From assembly GCF_937997465.1 (NCBI RefSeq), contig NZ_CALKTQ010000289.1, positions 1 through 5,414 on the forward strand: a stretch of DNA of 5,414 nt. The letters run 5' to 3'. Position 1 is the first letter of the stretch; every line of letters begins with the position of its first letter. Of this stretch, positions 1 to 5,357 are shown in pieces. Under the pieces are notes generated by a model. The model made no database searches. It worked only from the letters and a program-made list of their open reading frames with translations, and had not been told where the DNA came from. The position numbers and the translations under genes are program-made. Origin of the DNA: an uncultured Campylobacter sp. Its GTDB lineage: Bacteria > Campylobacterota > Campylobacteria > Campylobacterales > Campylobacteraceae.

Positions 1-140
1 TCTAGTCAAATTTAACGTTTTCAAATTTTACGGCACACAAAAATATGAAAAATTAGTTCAGAAATAGACAAATAACAGCCTCGCAAGCCAAATTTACATC
101 CACAGCAATACGCCGTAAAATACTCAGTTTTAGTCAAATT
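1..140. other. Non-coding spacer downstream of gpsA
   Basis: I find no reading frame of any length here with a ribosome binding site on either strand; the one minus-strand ATG-like start runs into a stop at once. The stretch is AT-rich, with four AAATTT words counting the one that overlaps the gpsA stop. It holds a 10-base inverted repeat (25-34 with 112-121) and one copy of a short element also found beside the gatB stop. There is no GC hairpin followed by a T-run, so the gpsA terminator is either weak or lies to the left of the window. Confidence 0.6.
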
Positions 141-1031
141 TTATTTCTTGCTCAGCAAATCTCTCAGGCTTTCCTGCACGTCTTTACCGCGCAGCATCGC
201 CGCGACCTCGTTTACTATCGGCGTATAGATGCCCTTACCGGCGGCGATCTTTTCTATCGCGTACGAGGTATCCACGCCCTCTGCGACCTCGCCTAGATCG
301 TTTAGGATTTTGTTAAGGCTCTCATTTTTAGCAAGCCCCAGACCCACGCGGTAGTTGCGCGATAGTACGGACGAAGCCGTGAGAAATAGATCACCCGCTC
401 CGCTAAGCCCCAAAAAGGTCTGCTGCTGTGCGCCGAAATACTCGCCAAACCTCGCCATCTCGACAAGTCCGCGCGAGATGAGGCTGGCGCGAGCGCTGTT
501 ACCAAGCCCGAGTCCGTCGCAAATACCGCCCGCGATAGCGATGACGTTTTTGTATGCGCCTGCGATCTCAGCTCCGATAACGTCGCTGCTGGCGTAGGCT
601 TTGATATTTTGCGGGAAAAGCGCTGAAATCTCGCGGGCAAGGGCTTCGTTTTTGGAGTTTATCACGAGCGCGCACGGAAGATTGTTTTGTATCTCTTTGG
701 CAAAGCTTGGACCCGATAAAAAGGCCAAATTTGCCGCGCTAACGTGCTGTTCGTAAATCTCATCTAAAAATCGTAAACTCGAAGTCTCAATACCTTTTGA
801 GGCGACCAAAATTTTCTGTCCAAAGTTTTTAAAATGCTCTTTTAGCCAACCGCTAACGGACTGAGAAGGTATGGCAACGACGAGCAAATCGCGCTTTAGC
901 GCCTCGTCTAGACTCACAAAATGCGAACCCTCAAGCTGCCTGCGCGAGGTGATAACGCAGTCGTTTCTTTGCGAAAGCGCATGAAAAAGCGCGCTACCCC
1001 ACTTCCCCGCTCCGATGATGGCTATTTCCAT
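141..1031 (-). CDS. gpsA: Glycerol-3-phosphate dehydrogenase [NAD(P)+]
   Basis: This is the cytoplasmic enzyme that reduces dihydroxyacetone phosphate to sn-glycerol 3-phosphate, the backbone precursor of phospholipids. The 296-residue protein is complete and near the lower end of the family's usual length. The N-terminal Rossmann fold opens with GAGKWG (residues 7-12), the nucleotide-binding loop typical of GpsA. SKGIE follows at 78-82 and GPSFAKE at 107-113. The C-terminal substrate domain carries the expected catalytic lysine K161 in AYKNV, LSGAGDL (209-215), SRNYRVG (224-230) and AEGVDT (250-255). No key residue appears to be missing. The start at 1031 is the natural one because the fold begins at residue 2; an AAGAG-type ribosome binding site lies just upstream. 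The gene sits 133 bases downstream of gatB on the same strand and has its own -10 candidate, so it is probably transcribed alone or with read-through from gatB. The identification is secure. Confidence 0.97.
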   Translation of the reverse strand: MEIAIIGAGKWGSALFHALSQRNDCVITSRRQLEGSHFVSLDEALKRDLLVVAIPSQSVSGWLKEHFKNFGQKILVASKGIETSSLRFLDEIYEQHVSAANLAFLSGPSFAKEIQNNLPCALVINSKNEALAREISALFPQNIKAYASSDVIGAEIAGAYKNVIAIAGGICDGLGLGNSARASLISRGLVEMARFGEYFGAQQQTFLGLSGAGDLFLTASSVLSRNYRVGLGLAKNESLNKILNDLGEVAEGVDTSYAIEKIAAGKGIYTPIVNEVAAMLRGKDVQESLRDLLSKK

Positions 1032-1056
1032 TTTTTCTCTTTTTCGTGATTTACGT

Positions 1057-1066
1057 TTATTTTAGC
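1057..1066 (-). promoter_or_regulatory. Candidate gpsA promoter (-10 region)
   Basis: On the minus strand this reads GCTAAAATAA, with TAAAAT at 1059-1064 as the -10 hexamer, 28 bases before the gpsA ATG. The same ten bases occur about 30 bases before the gatB ATG, which supports it. There is no convincing -35 box, as is usual for Campylobacter sigma-70 promoters. The hexamer overlaps a 10-base perfect palindrome, TTTAGCTAAA (1061-1070), which could be an operator or chance. Confidence 0.4.
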
Positions 1067-1164
1067 TAAATTGACAGACCCACTCGCAAGTCCAAACCTT
1101 ACTTTTGCAAAAATTAAACGGATTAAAATTTGACCACGCCGCCAAATAACAGCGCAAGTAAAAT

Positions 1165-2586
1165 TTAACCTAATTTTTCTTTTAAAAGCTCATTTACTTT
1201 TGCGGGATTAAACGCACCCTTGCCCTCTTTCATCGTCTGACCGACGAAAAATCCAAAAAGCTTATCCTTGCCGCTTTTATACTCGGCGACCTTATCGGCG
1301 TTCGCGCTTAAAATTTGATCTATTATTGCTACGATAGCCGAGTCGTCGCTGACTTGTTTTAATCCCAATTTTTCGATGACGGCGTCTACGCTACCCTCGT
1401 TTTCCATAAGATAGTCAAGCACCTCTTTTGCCGCCTTAGCGCTTATCGTACCGTCTTCTATGCGGCGTAAAAGCTCTATCATTTTAGTTGAATTTACTGG
1501 CGATGTCTCGATCGTAGCACCGTTTTTTAGACGACCCAAAAGCTCGACGATGAGCCATGTTACGGCAAGCTTCGGCGATATTTTAGCCTCCACGAGCTCT
1601 TCGAAATACTTCGCCGTCTCCACGCTGCTAGTTAAAATCAGCGCGTCGTCCTCTTTGACGCCAAGCTCGCGTCCGTATCTAGCAACCTTTTGTTCGGCAA
1701 GCTCGGGGATCTTGATTGCTTCGTTATACATCTCCTCCGGGATCTCGACGGGCAACAGATCAGGATCGGGGAAATATCTATATTCGGCGCTATCTTCCTT
1801 GCCTCGCATAGAGCGCGTGACTAAATTTACTGTATCAAAAAGGCGCGTTTCTTGATAAACTTCCTCGTCGTATTTGCCGTCTTCCCACGCCGCGCTTTGA
1901 CGCTCGACCTCGTAGTCGATCGCTTTTTGGATAAATCTAAACGAGTTTAAATTTTTAATCTCGACGCGCGTGTAAAGCTTGCTGTCGCCCTTTGGACGGA
2001 TGGAGACGTTAGCGTCGCAACGGAAGCTTCCCTCTTGCATATTGGCGTCGCTAATGTTTAAAAACCTCAAAATAGAGTGTAGTTTTTTTAGATACGCGAC
2101 TGCCTCGTCGGAGCTGCGCAGATCAGGCTCGCTCACGATCTCAAGCAGCGGCGTGCCGGCGCGGTTTAGATCAACTAGGCTCTGTCCGCTCTCGTGGATA
2201 TTTTTGCCCGCGTCCTCTTCAAGGTGCGCTCGAGTGATGCCGATGCGCTTTTTCTCGCCGTTTACGTCGATAAAAAGCTCGCCTTTTTCCACTATCGGTA
2301 TCTCAAACTGCGAAATTTGATAAGCCTTTGGAAGGTCGGGATAAAAGTAGTTTTTACGGTTAAAAACAGAGCGTTTATTTATAGTCGCATTTACCGCTGC
2401 GCCAAAGCTTATCGCCTTTCTCACGGCTTCTTTGTTTAATACCGGCAAAGATCCAGGTAGCGCCAGGCAGGTTGGACAAACGTGCGTATTTGCCTCATCG
2501 CCGAAGCTCGTGGAGCAAGAGCAGAAAATTTTAGTTTTTGTATTAAGCTGGGTGTGAACCTCAAGCCCGATAACGACTTCAAACAT
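1165..2586 (-). CDS. gatB: Asp/Glu-tRNA(Asn/Gln) amidotransferase subunit B
   Basis: GatB is the kinase/tRNA-binding subunit of the GatCAB amidotransferase. It activates Glu-tRNA(Gln), and Asp-tRNA(Asn) where needed, with ATP so that ammonia from GatA can convert it to Gln- or Asn-tRNA. The 473-residue protein is full length for the family. The N-terminus has the family opening VIGLEVHTQL (5-14), and E9, H11 and E124 are plausible metal ligands. A four-cysteine zinc knuckle follows at C22, C24, C37 and C40. The cradle domain contains DLNRAGTPLLE (139-149), DANVSIRP (191-198) and EYRYFPDPDLLP (268-279). The C-terminal YqeY-like tRNA-binding tail ends with GQTMKEGKGAFNPAKVNELL (449-468). The start at 2586 has AAAGG about seven bases upstream and fits the family N-terminus exactly. 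Its partners gatA and gatC are not in the window, so the complex is encoded in scattered loci. It lies upstream of gpsA on the same strand. Confidence 0.97.
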   Translation of the reverse strand: MFEVVIGLEVHTQLNTKTKIFCSCSTSFGDEANTHVCPTCLALPGSLPVLNKEAVRKAISFGAAVNATINKRSVFNRKNYFYPDLPKAYQISQFEIPIVEKGELFIDVNGEKKRIGITRAHLEEDAGKNIHESGQSLVDLNRAGTPLLEIVSEPDLRSSDEAVAYLKKLHSILRFLNISDANMQEGSFRCDANVSIRPKGDSKLYTRVEIKNLNSFRFIQKAIDYEVERQSAAWEDGKYDEEVYQETRLFDTVNLVTRSMRGKEDSAEYRYFPDPDLLPVEIPEEMYNEAIKIPELAEQKVARYGRELGVKEDDALILTSSVETAKYFEELVEAKISPKLAVTWLIVELLGRLKNGATIETSPVNSTKMIELLRRIEDGTISAKAAKEVLDYLMENEGSVDAVIEKLGLKQVSDDSAIVAIIDQILSANADKVAEYKSGKDKLFGFFVGQTMKEGKGAFNPAKVNELLKEKLG

Positions 2587-2614
2587 AATTTGCCTTTTAT
2601 TTAAAATTTAGGGC

Positions 2615-2625
2615 TTATTTTAGCA
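2615..2625 (-). promoter_or_regulatory. Candidate gatB promoter (extended -10)
   Basis: On the minus strand this reads TGCTAAAATAA: an extended -10 (TGC before TAAAAT at 2617-2622), 30 bases before the gatB ATG. The upstream side is A/T-rich with no clear -35. The ten bases GCTAAAATAA recur at the same distance in front of gpsA. It lies just past the presumed atpB terminator, which fits independent transcription of gatB. Confidence 0.5.
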
Positions 2626-2647
2626 GGATTTTTATTTAAGTTAGATA

Positions 2648-2699
2648 AAAAGAAGGGGTTGCGCCCGCCGATTTTTAGCGTATTTTAGCTGGCGGACGC
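2648..2699 (-). terminator. Probable atpB terminator
   Basis: Nine-base arms at 2661-2669 and 2691-2699 can pair (eight Watson-Crick pairs and one G-T) around a 21-base loop. On the minus strand the stem is followed, after a six-base C-rich spacer, by a T-rich run (complement of 2648-2655). It starts 14 bases after the atpB stop and ends before the gatB promoter, which is where a terminator should be. The long loop and the offset T-run make it weaker than the sodC terminator. Confidence 0.5.
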
Positions 2700-2712
2700 G
2701 TAAATTTAAATT

Positions 2713-3420
2713 TTAGTGCTCGTCGTGGCTGATCAAGATCGCGCCGGCAAGATACACGTAAGTAAGAATCATAAAGATAAATGTTTGCAAGCACGCCATA
2801 AACGTAAGTAAAACAAACGCCGGAAGCGCAGCGTATGACGCAAGAGCAAGTACGACCAAAAGGAATAAATCATCGCCCTTGATGTTACCGAAAAGTCGGA
2901 AAGAAAGCGATACGACGCGAGATAAATGTGAAACGATCTCGACGATAAACATTATCGGAGCTAGCCATTTATTAGGCCCCATGAAGTGAGCAAAATACTT
3001 AACCACGCCGTTTACGCGGATACCTTCGTAGTGGTAAAACACGAAAACTACGAGCGCTAGAGTAAGGGTCAAATTTAAGCTCGAGGTCGGAGCCTCAAAT
3101 CCAGGTATTATGCCTATTATGTTACTTACAAATACGATCAAACCGATGGTGGCGACTAGCGGTAGGTATTTTCTAGATAGCGCTTCGCTGCCTAGCACGT
3201 CCTTGCCCATGGATACGACGCCTTCTAAATACGCTTCGAGGATGTTTTGCGTTCCGCGAGGTACGAGTTGCAAATTTTTAGTTGCAAATTTTGCCACGAT
3301 AAGCACGATAATCGCGACTAAAACGAGATGTCCCGCGTAATTTACCGCGTGGATAACGTGCTCATTGTCGGTAAACAAAGAAGCGATCCAACCTGTAAAC
3401 AAAAACAAATTTTCTTGCAT
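2713..3420 (-). CDS. atpB: F0F1 ATP synthase subunit a
   Basis: Subunit a is the inner-membrane stator that forms the two proton half-channels facing the c-ring. The 235-residue product is full length for this family. Hydrophobic segments lie at about 27-46, 86-106, 115-130, 155-178 and, as a long pair, 185-230. The signature SLSFRLFGN (171-179) contains R175, the essential arginine equivalent to E. coli R210, and N179 equivalent to N214. LQTFIFMILTYVYL (211-224) matches the last-helix motif, with Q212 equivalent to Q252. By eye, the positions of E. coli E219 and H245 hold D184 and L205. The start at 3420 is preceded by AAGG eight bases upstream. Neither atpE nor atpF is adjacent; a detached atpB is usual in Campylobacter and Helicobacter relatives. 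It has its own promoter and probable terminator, so it is likely transcribed alone. The identification is secure. Confidence 0.97.
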   Translation of the reverse strand: MQENLFLFTGWIASLFTDNEHVIHAVNYAGHLVLVAIIVLIVAKFATKNLQLVPRGTQNILEAYLEGVVSMGKDVLGSEALSRKYLPLVATIGLIVFVSNIIGIIPGFEAPTSSLNLTLTLALVVFVFYHYEGIRVNGVVKYFAHFMGPNKWLAPIMFIVEIVSHLSRVVSLSFRLFGNIKGDDLFLLVVLALASYAALPAFVLLTFMACLQTFIFMILTYVYLAGAILISHDEH

Positions 3421-3450
3421 GAATTAACCTTAGATTTATGAAATTTAACG

Positions 3451-3465
3451 GCAATTTTATCCAAA
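3451..3465 (-). promoter_or_regulatory. atpB promoter core
   Basis: The minus strand reads TTTGGATAAAATTGC, with TAAAAT (3454-3459) as the -10 box 33 bases before the atpB ATG. The same 15 bases occur exactly before sodC, also about 31 bases from its start. The upstream sequence is A/T-rich with T-runs and no clear -35, as in Campylobacter sigma-70 promoters. Confidence 0.6.
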
Positions 3466-3567
3466 TAAACGTTAAAAGTTTTTTAAGCTTACCTCAAATT
3501 TCGCCCAAATTTTAGCTTTTTTGTAAAATTTAATCCAAATTTCGTCACTGTTTTTTTAAAATCCCGC
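3466..3567. other. AT-rich spacer between the transporter gene and atpB
   Basis: No gene is seen. Four AAATTT words lie within 3495-3542, including two copies of CAAATTTCG (3495-3503 and 3536-3544). An A/T-only inverted repeat (3507-3514 with 3524-3531) is too weak to call a terminator, and no GC stem with a T-run follows the transporter stop. Read-through into atpB is therefore possible. Confidence 0.5.
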
Positions 3568-4335
3568 TTATGCGAAAAATCTATCGTAAACGAGCTTTAA
3601 TATCGTCGCGCCCACGACGGCTAGAAACACAATTCTAACAAATTTAACGTCCTTTTTCATGACCATATTTGAACCGAAATAAGCGCCCAAAACCTGTCCC
3701 GCTCCCATCAAAAGCCCGACCGCCCAAAGTATCTGTCCGCCCGCGATAAAGACGGCAAGAGAGACGATGTTGCTGGTAAAATTTAGGATTTTCGTATGCG
3801 CGACGGCTTTTTTCATATTTAGCCCGATGAGCGCAACCATCGCAAACGTCCAAAAACTGCCCGCTCCAGGCCCGAAAAATCCGTCGTAAAAGCCTAAAAT
3901 TAGGCCAAATATCACATAAAAGGCTCGCGCATTCATACGGGCGGCCCTATCCTCGTCGCCGACTTTTGGCATCAAAAGCGTATAGATGAAAATCGCTATC
4001 AAACAAAACGGGATAATAACGCGCAAAAACTCGGCGCTCAAAAACAATATAAGCACCGTACCGACGCACGCGCCGATAAAGGTAAAAACGATGCCGATAA
4101 AAACTTCGCGGAAATTTATCATGCCTTTTCGGGCGAAATTTAACGCCGCGGTGAAGCTACCGAAAGTACCTTGAAGCTTGTTCGTCGCTAGCGCCATGTG
4201 AGGCGGCACGCCCATCGCCATGATCGTGGGTAGCGCGATCAGTCCGCCCCCGCCCGCGATCGCATCTACAAAACCTGCCGCAAAGGCCGCCGCGAAAAAT
4301 ATCAAATACGCCGTAACGCCGAAATCAAAGTCCAT
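3568..4335 (-). CDS. TSUP (TauE/SafE, DUF81) family membrane transporter, YfcA-like
   Basis: This is a 255-residue polytopic inner-membrane protein of the TSUP family, whose members move sulfite, sulfonates or related small anions, usually outward. The internal duplication typical of the family is visible: GFVDAIAGGGGLIALP (21-36) in the first half and GFYDGFFGPGAGSFW (148-162) in the second, each at the end of a membrane helix. NKLQGTFGS (52-60) and AHTKILNFTSN (179-189) are the matching second motifs of each half. About eight hydrophobic segments are visible, with a charged loop at about 124-137. I chose the ATG at 4335 over an in-frame one at 4362 because GAAGGGG lies five bases before it, and the extra nine residues have no binding site and do not belong to the first helix. 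The substrate cannot be read from the sequence; no sulfur or taurine gene is nearby. The family is sure, the function general. Confidence 0.92.
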   Translation of the reverse strand: MDFDFGVTAYLIFFAAAFAAGFVDAIAGGGGLIALPTIMAMGVPPHMALATNKLQGTFGSFTAALNFARKGMINFREVFIGIVFTFIGACVGTVLILFLSAEFLRVIIPFCLIAIFIYTLLMPKVGDEDRAARMNARAFYVIFGLILGFYDGFFGPGAGSFWTFAMVALIGLNMKKAVAHTKILNFTSNIVSLAVFIAGGQILWAVGLLMGAGQVLGAYFGSNMVMKKDVKFVRIVFLAVVGATILKLVYDRFFA

Positions 4336-4340
4336 TTTCG

Positions 4341-4347
4341 CCCCTTC
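4341..4347 (-). promoter_or_regulatory. Ribosome binding site fixing the transporter start
   Basis: The minus strand reads GAAGGGG, five bases before the ATG at 4335. The competing in-frame ATG at 4362 has only A/T sequence before it. This decides the start. Confidence 0.75.
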
Positions 4348-4371
4348 AAAAAGCAAAATCATACTACGAAA

Positions 4372-4388
4372 ATTTTAAAAAATTTATA
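4372..4388 (-). promoter_or_regulatory. Weak promoter candidates for the transporter gene
   Basis: Two -10-like hexamers lie on the minus strand: TATAAA (4383-4388) and TAAAAT (4372-4377), 48 and 37 bases before the ATG. The second is nearer the spacing seen at the other four genes, but lies in a run so A/T-rich that either could be chance. Confidence 0.25.
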
Positions 4389-4730
4389 AAAACTCGGCTT
4401 TTTGTTTTACTGCGGTTAAAATTTAATAAAACGGTGAGTAAATTTTGCCGAGCATGTTTAAATTTAGCAGTTTGGGTTGCGGTGCATTTTGTAAAATTTG
4501 CCGGCGCAGTCGGCGATTTTATTTTAAAATTTTAGAATAAATTTCGTAAATTTAGATACCGAAATTTGAGTCAAATTTGATAAGGGTAAATTTGACATCG
4601 TTTTTAAAATTTCATTTGTAAAACACGATGATAAAATTTATATTTAAAAAGTGTAGGTTTAAAAAGCAGGCTATCAAATTTAACGTCCAAAACGCCTTTA
4701 GAGCAAATTTAAATCACATCAAATTTGAGT
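4389..4730. other. AAATTT-rich non-coding gap upstream of the transporter gene
   Basis: I see no protein gene with a ribosome binding site here. By hand count, the full gap 4363-4783 holds about 18 AAATTT words, two of them inside the perfect palindrome TCAAATTTGA (4571-4580 and 4719-4728). It also holds a nested stem near 4393-4452, a GC hairpin at 4498-4516, and a plus-strand TGATAAAAT (4629-4637) that resembles an extended -10. Two short plus-strand frames (4454-4540, 28 codons; 4628-4732, 34 codons) lack binding sites and have the composition of AT-rich filler. No known RNA family is recognisable. Confidence 0.5.
4494..4525 (+). repeat. GC hairpin related to the sodC terminator, opposite orientation
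   Basis: Read on the plus strand, AAATTTGCCG leads into GCAGTCGGC and then GATTTTATTTT: a short stem (GCCG 4500-4503 with CGGC 4511-4514, extendable by two pairs) followed by a T-rich run. The minus strand of the sodC terminator has the same blocks in the same order, with about 14 extra bases in its inner stem. It may be a rightward terminator or a repeat copy; no rightward gene that would need it is visible. Confidence 0.4.
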
Positions 4731-4773
4731 AAAAAAAGAAAAATCCGCCGACTGCCGAGAGCGGCAAATCGGC
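4731..4773 (-). terminator. Strong rho-independent terminator of sodC
   Basis: On the minus strand, starting 10 bases after the sodC stop, an outer stem (GCCGA with TCGGC; 4769-4773 and 4747-4751) and an inner stem (TGCCG with CGGCA; 4762-4766 and 4753-4757) close on a four-base loop (4758-4761), with a small bulge between them. Eleven T in thirteen positions follow (complement of 4731-4743 apart from one C). A/T pairs can extend the base of the stem. It isolates sodC from the transporter gene downstream. Confidence 0.88.
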
Positions 4774-4783
4774 AAATTTGGGA

Positions 4784-5329
4784 TTATTTTATAACGCCGC
4801 AAACCATTCTAGCGCCGCCGCCGCCAAGAGGCTTTGGATGGTCGCTGTGGTTATCGCCGCCTACGTGAACCATCAGCGAGTGGCCCTTTAGCTCATCTAA
4901 GCTCTTGATTTTCGGGGCTAGCACCGGATAGACCGCATTGCCCTCGGCATCGACGAAAAGCGCAGGCAGATCGCCCTTGTGGCCACTATCATCCCAAGCA
5001 AACGAGTGCTTTTTGGTATCGCTTGGATCCCAGTGGCCGCCCGCTTTCATGCCTAGACCCTTCTCATTTGCGCCGCAGTCGGCGTTTTGATGCACATGAA
5101 AGCCGTGCGCGCCGCTAGCAAGACCTTTTAAATTCGGGAAAAACGCCACGCCGTAGTTCGTCTCGACCGCTACGACCTCGCCGACAGTTACGTTGCCCTT
5201 CTCGCCCAGCTGCTCCATAGTGATGACGAGGTGCTTGCCCGTCTTAGGGTCAAAATTTTGCATATCGCCGTGCTCGTGAGCGATCAAGGCGCTTGCGACT
5301 AAAATTGATGAAATTAGAAATTTCTTCAT
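4784..5329 (-). CDS. sodC: Periplasmic Cu/Zn superoxide dismutase
   Basis: SodC converts superoxide to hydrogen peroxide and oxygen in the periplasm. The 181-residue precursor starts with MKK and a hydrophobic stretch ending SALIA (13-17), a signal peptide probably cut before HEHGD. All metal ligands are present: copper H78, H80 and H155; bridging H99 (GGHWDP); zinc H108, H117 and D120 (GHKGDLP). C85 (HQNADC) and C177 (RMVCGVI) give the conserved disulfide, and R174 is the active-site arginine. The GGDNHSDHPKPLGGGG block (157-172) is typical of the bacterial type. I chose 5329 rather than the in-frame ATG at 5371 because TAAAGGA lies six bases before it, the signal peptide begins there, and the longer form would run through the -10 box. 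Two histidines at the mature N-terminus (H18, H20) may be a small metal-binding extension. It has its own promoter and a strong terminator, so it is a single-gene unit. Confidence 0.96.
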   Translation of the reverse strand: MKKFLISSILVASALIAHEHGDMQNFDPKTGKHLVITMEQLGEKGNVTVGEVVAVETNYGVAFFPNLKGLASGAHGFHVHQNADCGANEKGLGMKAGGHWDPSDTKKHSFAWDDSGHKGDLPALFVDAEGNAVYPVLAPKIKSLDELKGHSLMVHVGGDNHSDHPKPLGGGGARMVCGVIK

Positions 5330-5335
5330 GAAAAA

Positions 5336-5342
5336 TCCTTTA
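5336..5342 (-). promoter_or_regulatory. Ribosome binding site fixing the sodC start
   Basis: The minus strand reads TAAAGGA, six bases before the ATG at 5329. No such site precedes the longer in-frame start at 5371. Confidence 0.8.
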
Positions 5343-5357
5343 AAATGAAATGTGAGT

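Noticed and set aside
1071..1076. Plus-strand TTGACA as a -35 box
   Set aside because: No -10 hexamer lies at 16-18 bases and there is no rightward gene to serve.
2194..2439. Open frame antisense to gatB
   Set aside because: It is covered by a complete, well-conserved gatB on the other strand and shows no family motif.
3507..3531. Eight-base inverted repeat AAATTTTA/TAAAATTT as a terminator of the transporter gene
   Set aside because: The stem is A/T only and no T-run follows on the minus strand; such pairs are expected in AAATTT-rich DNA.
3644..3853. Second minus-strand frame inside the transporter gene
   Set aside because: It is a shifted reading of the transporter; the main frame is intact with both family motifs, so it is not a frameshift remnant.
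4336..4362. Longer N-terminus of the transporter starting at 4362
   Set aside because: There is no ribosome binding site before it, while GAAGGGG sits five bases before the ATG at 4335; the added residues are encoded by that site itself.
4454..4540. Plus-strand 28-codon frame with two Cys pairs
   Set aside because: It has no ribosome binding site, overlaps the hairpin repeat, and its residues follow from AAATTT-rich DNA.
4628..4732. Plus-strand 34-codon frame
   Set aside because: It has no ribosome binding site, a composition dominated by Lys, Phe, Asn and Ile as expected from AT-rich filler, and recognisable repeat words throughout.
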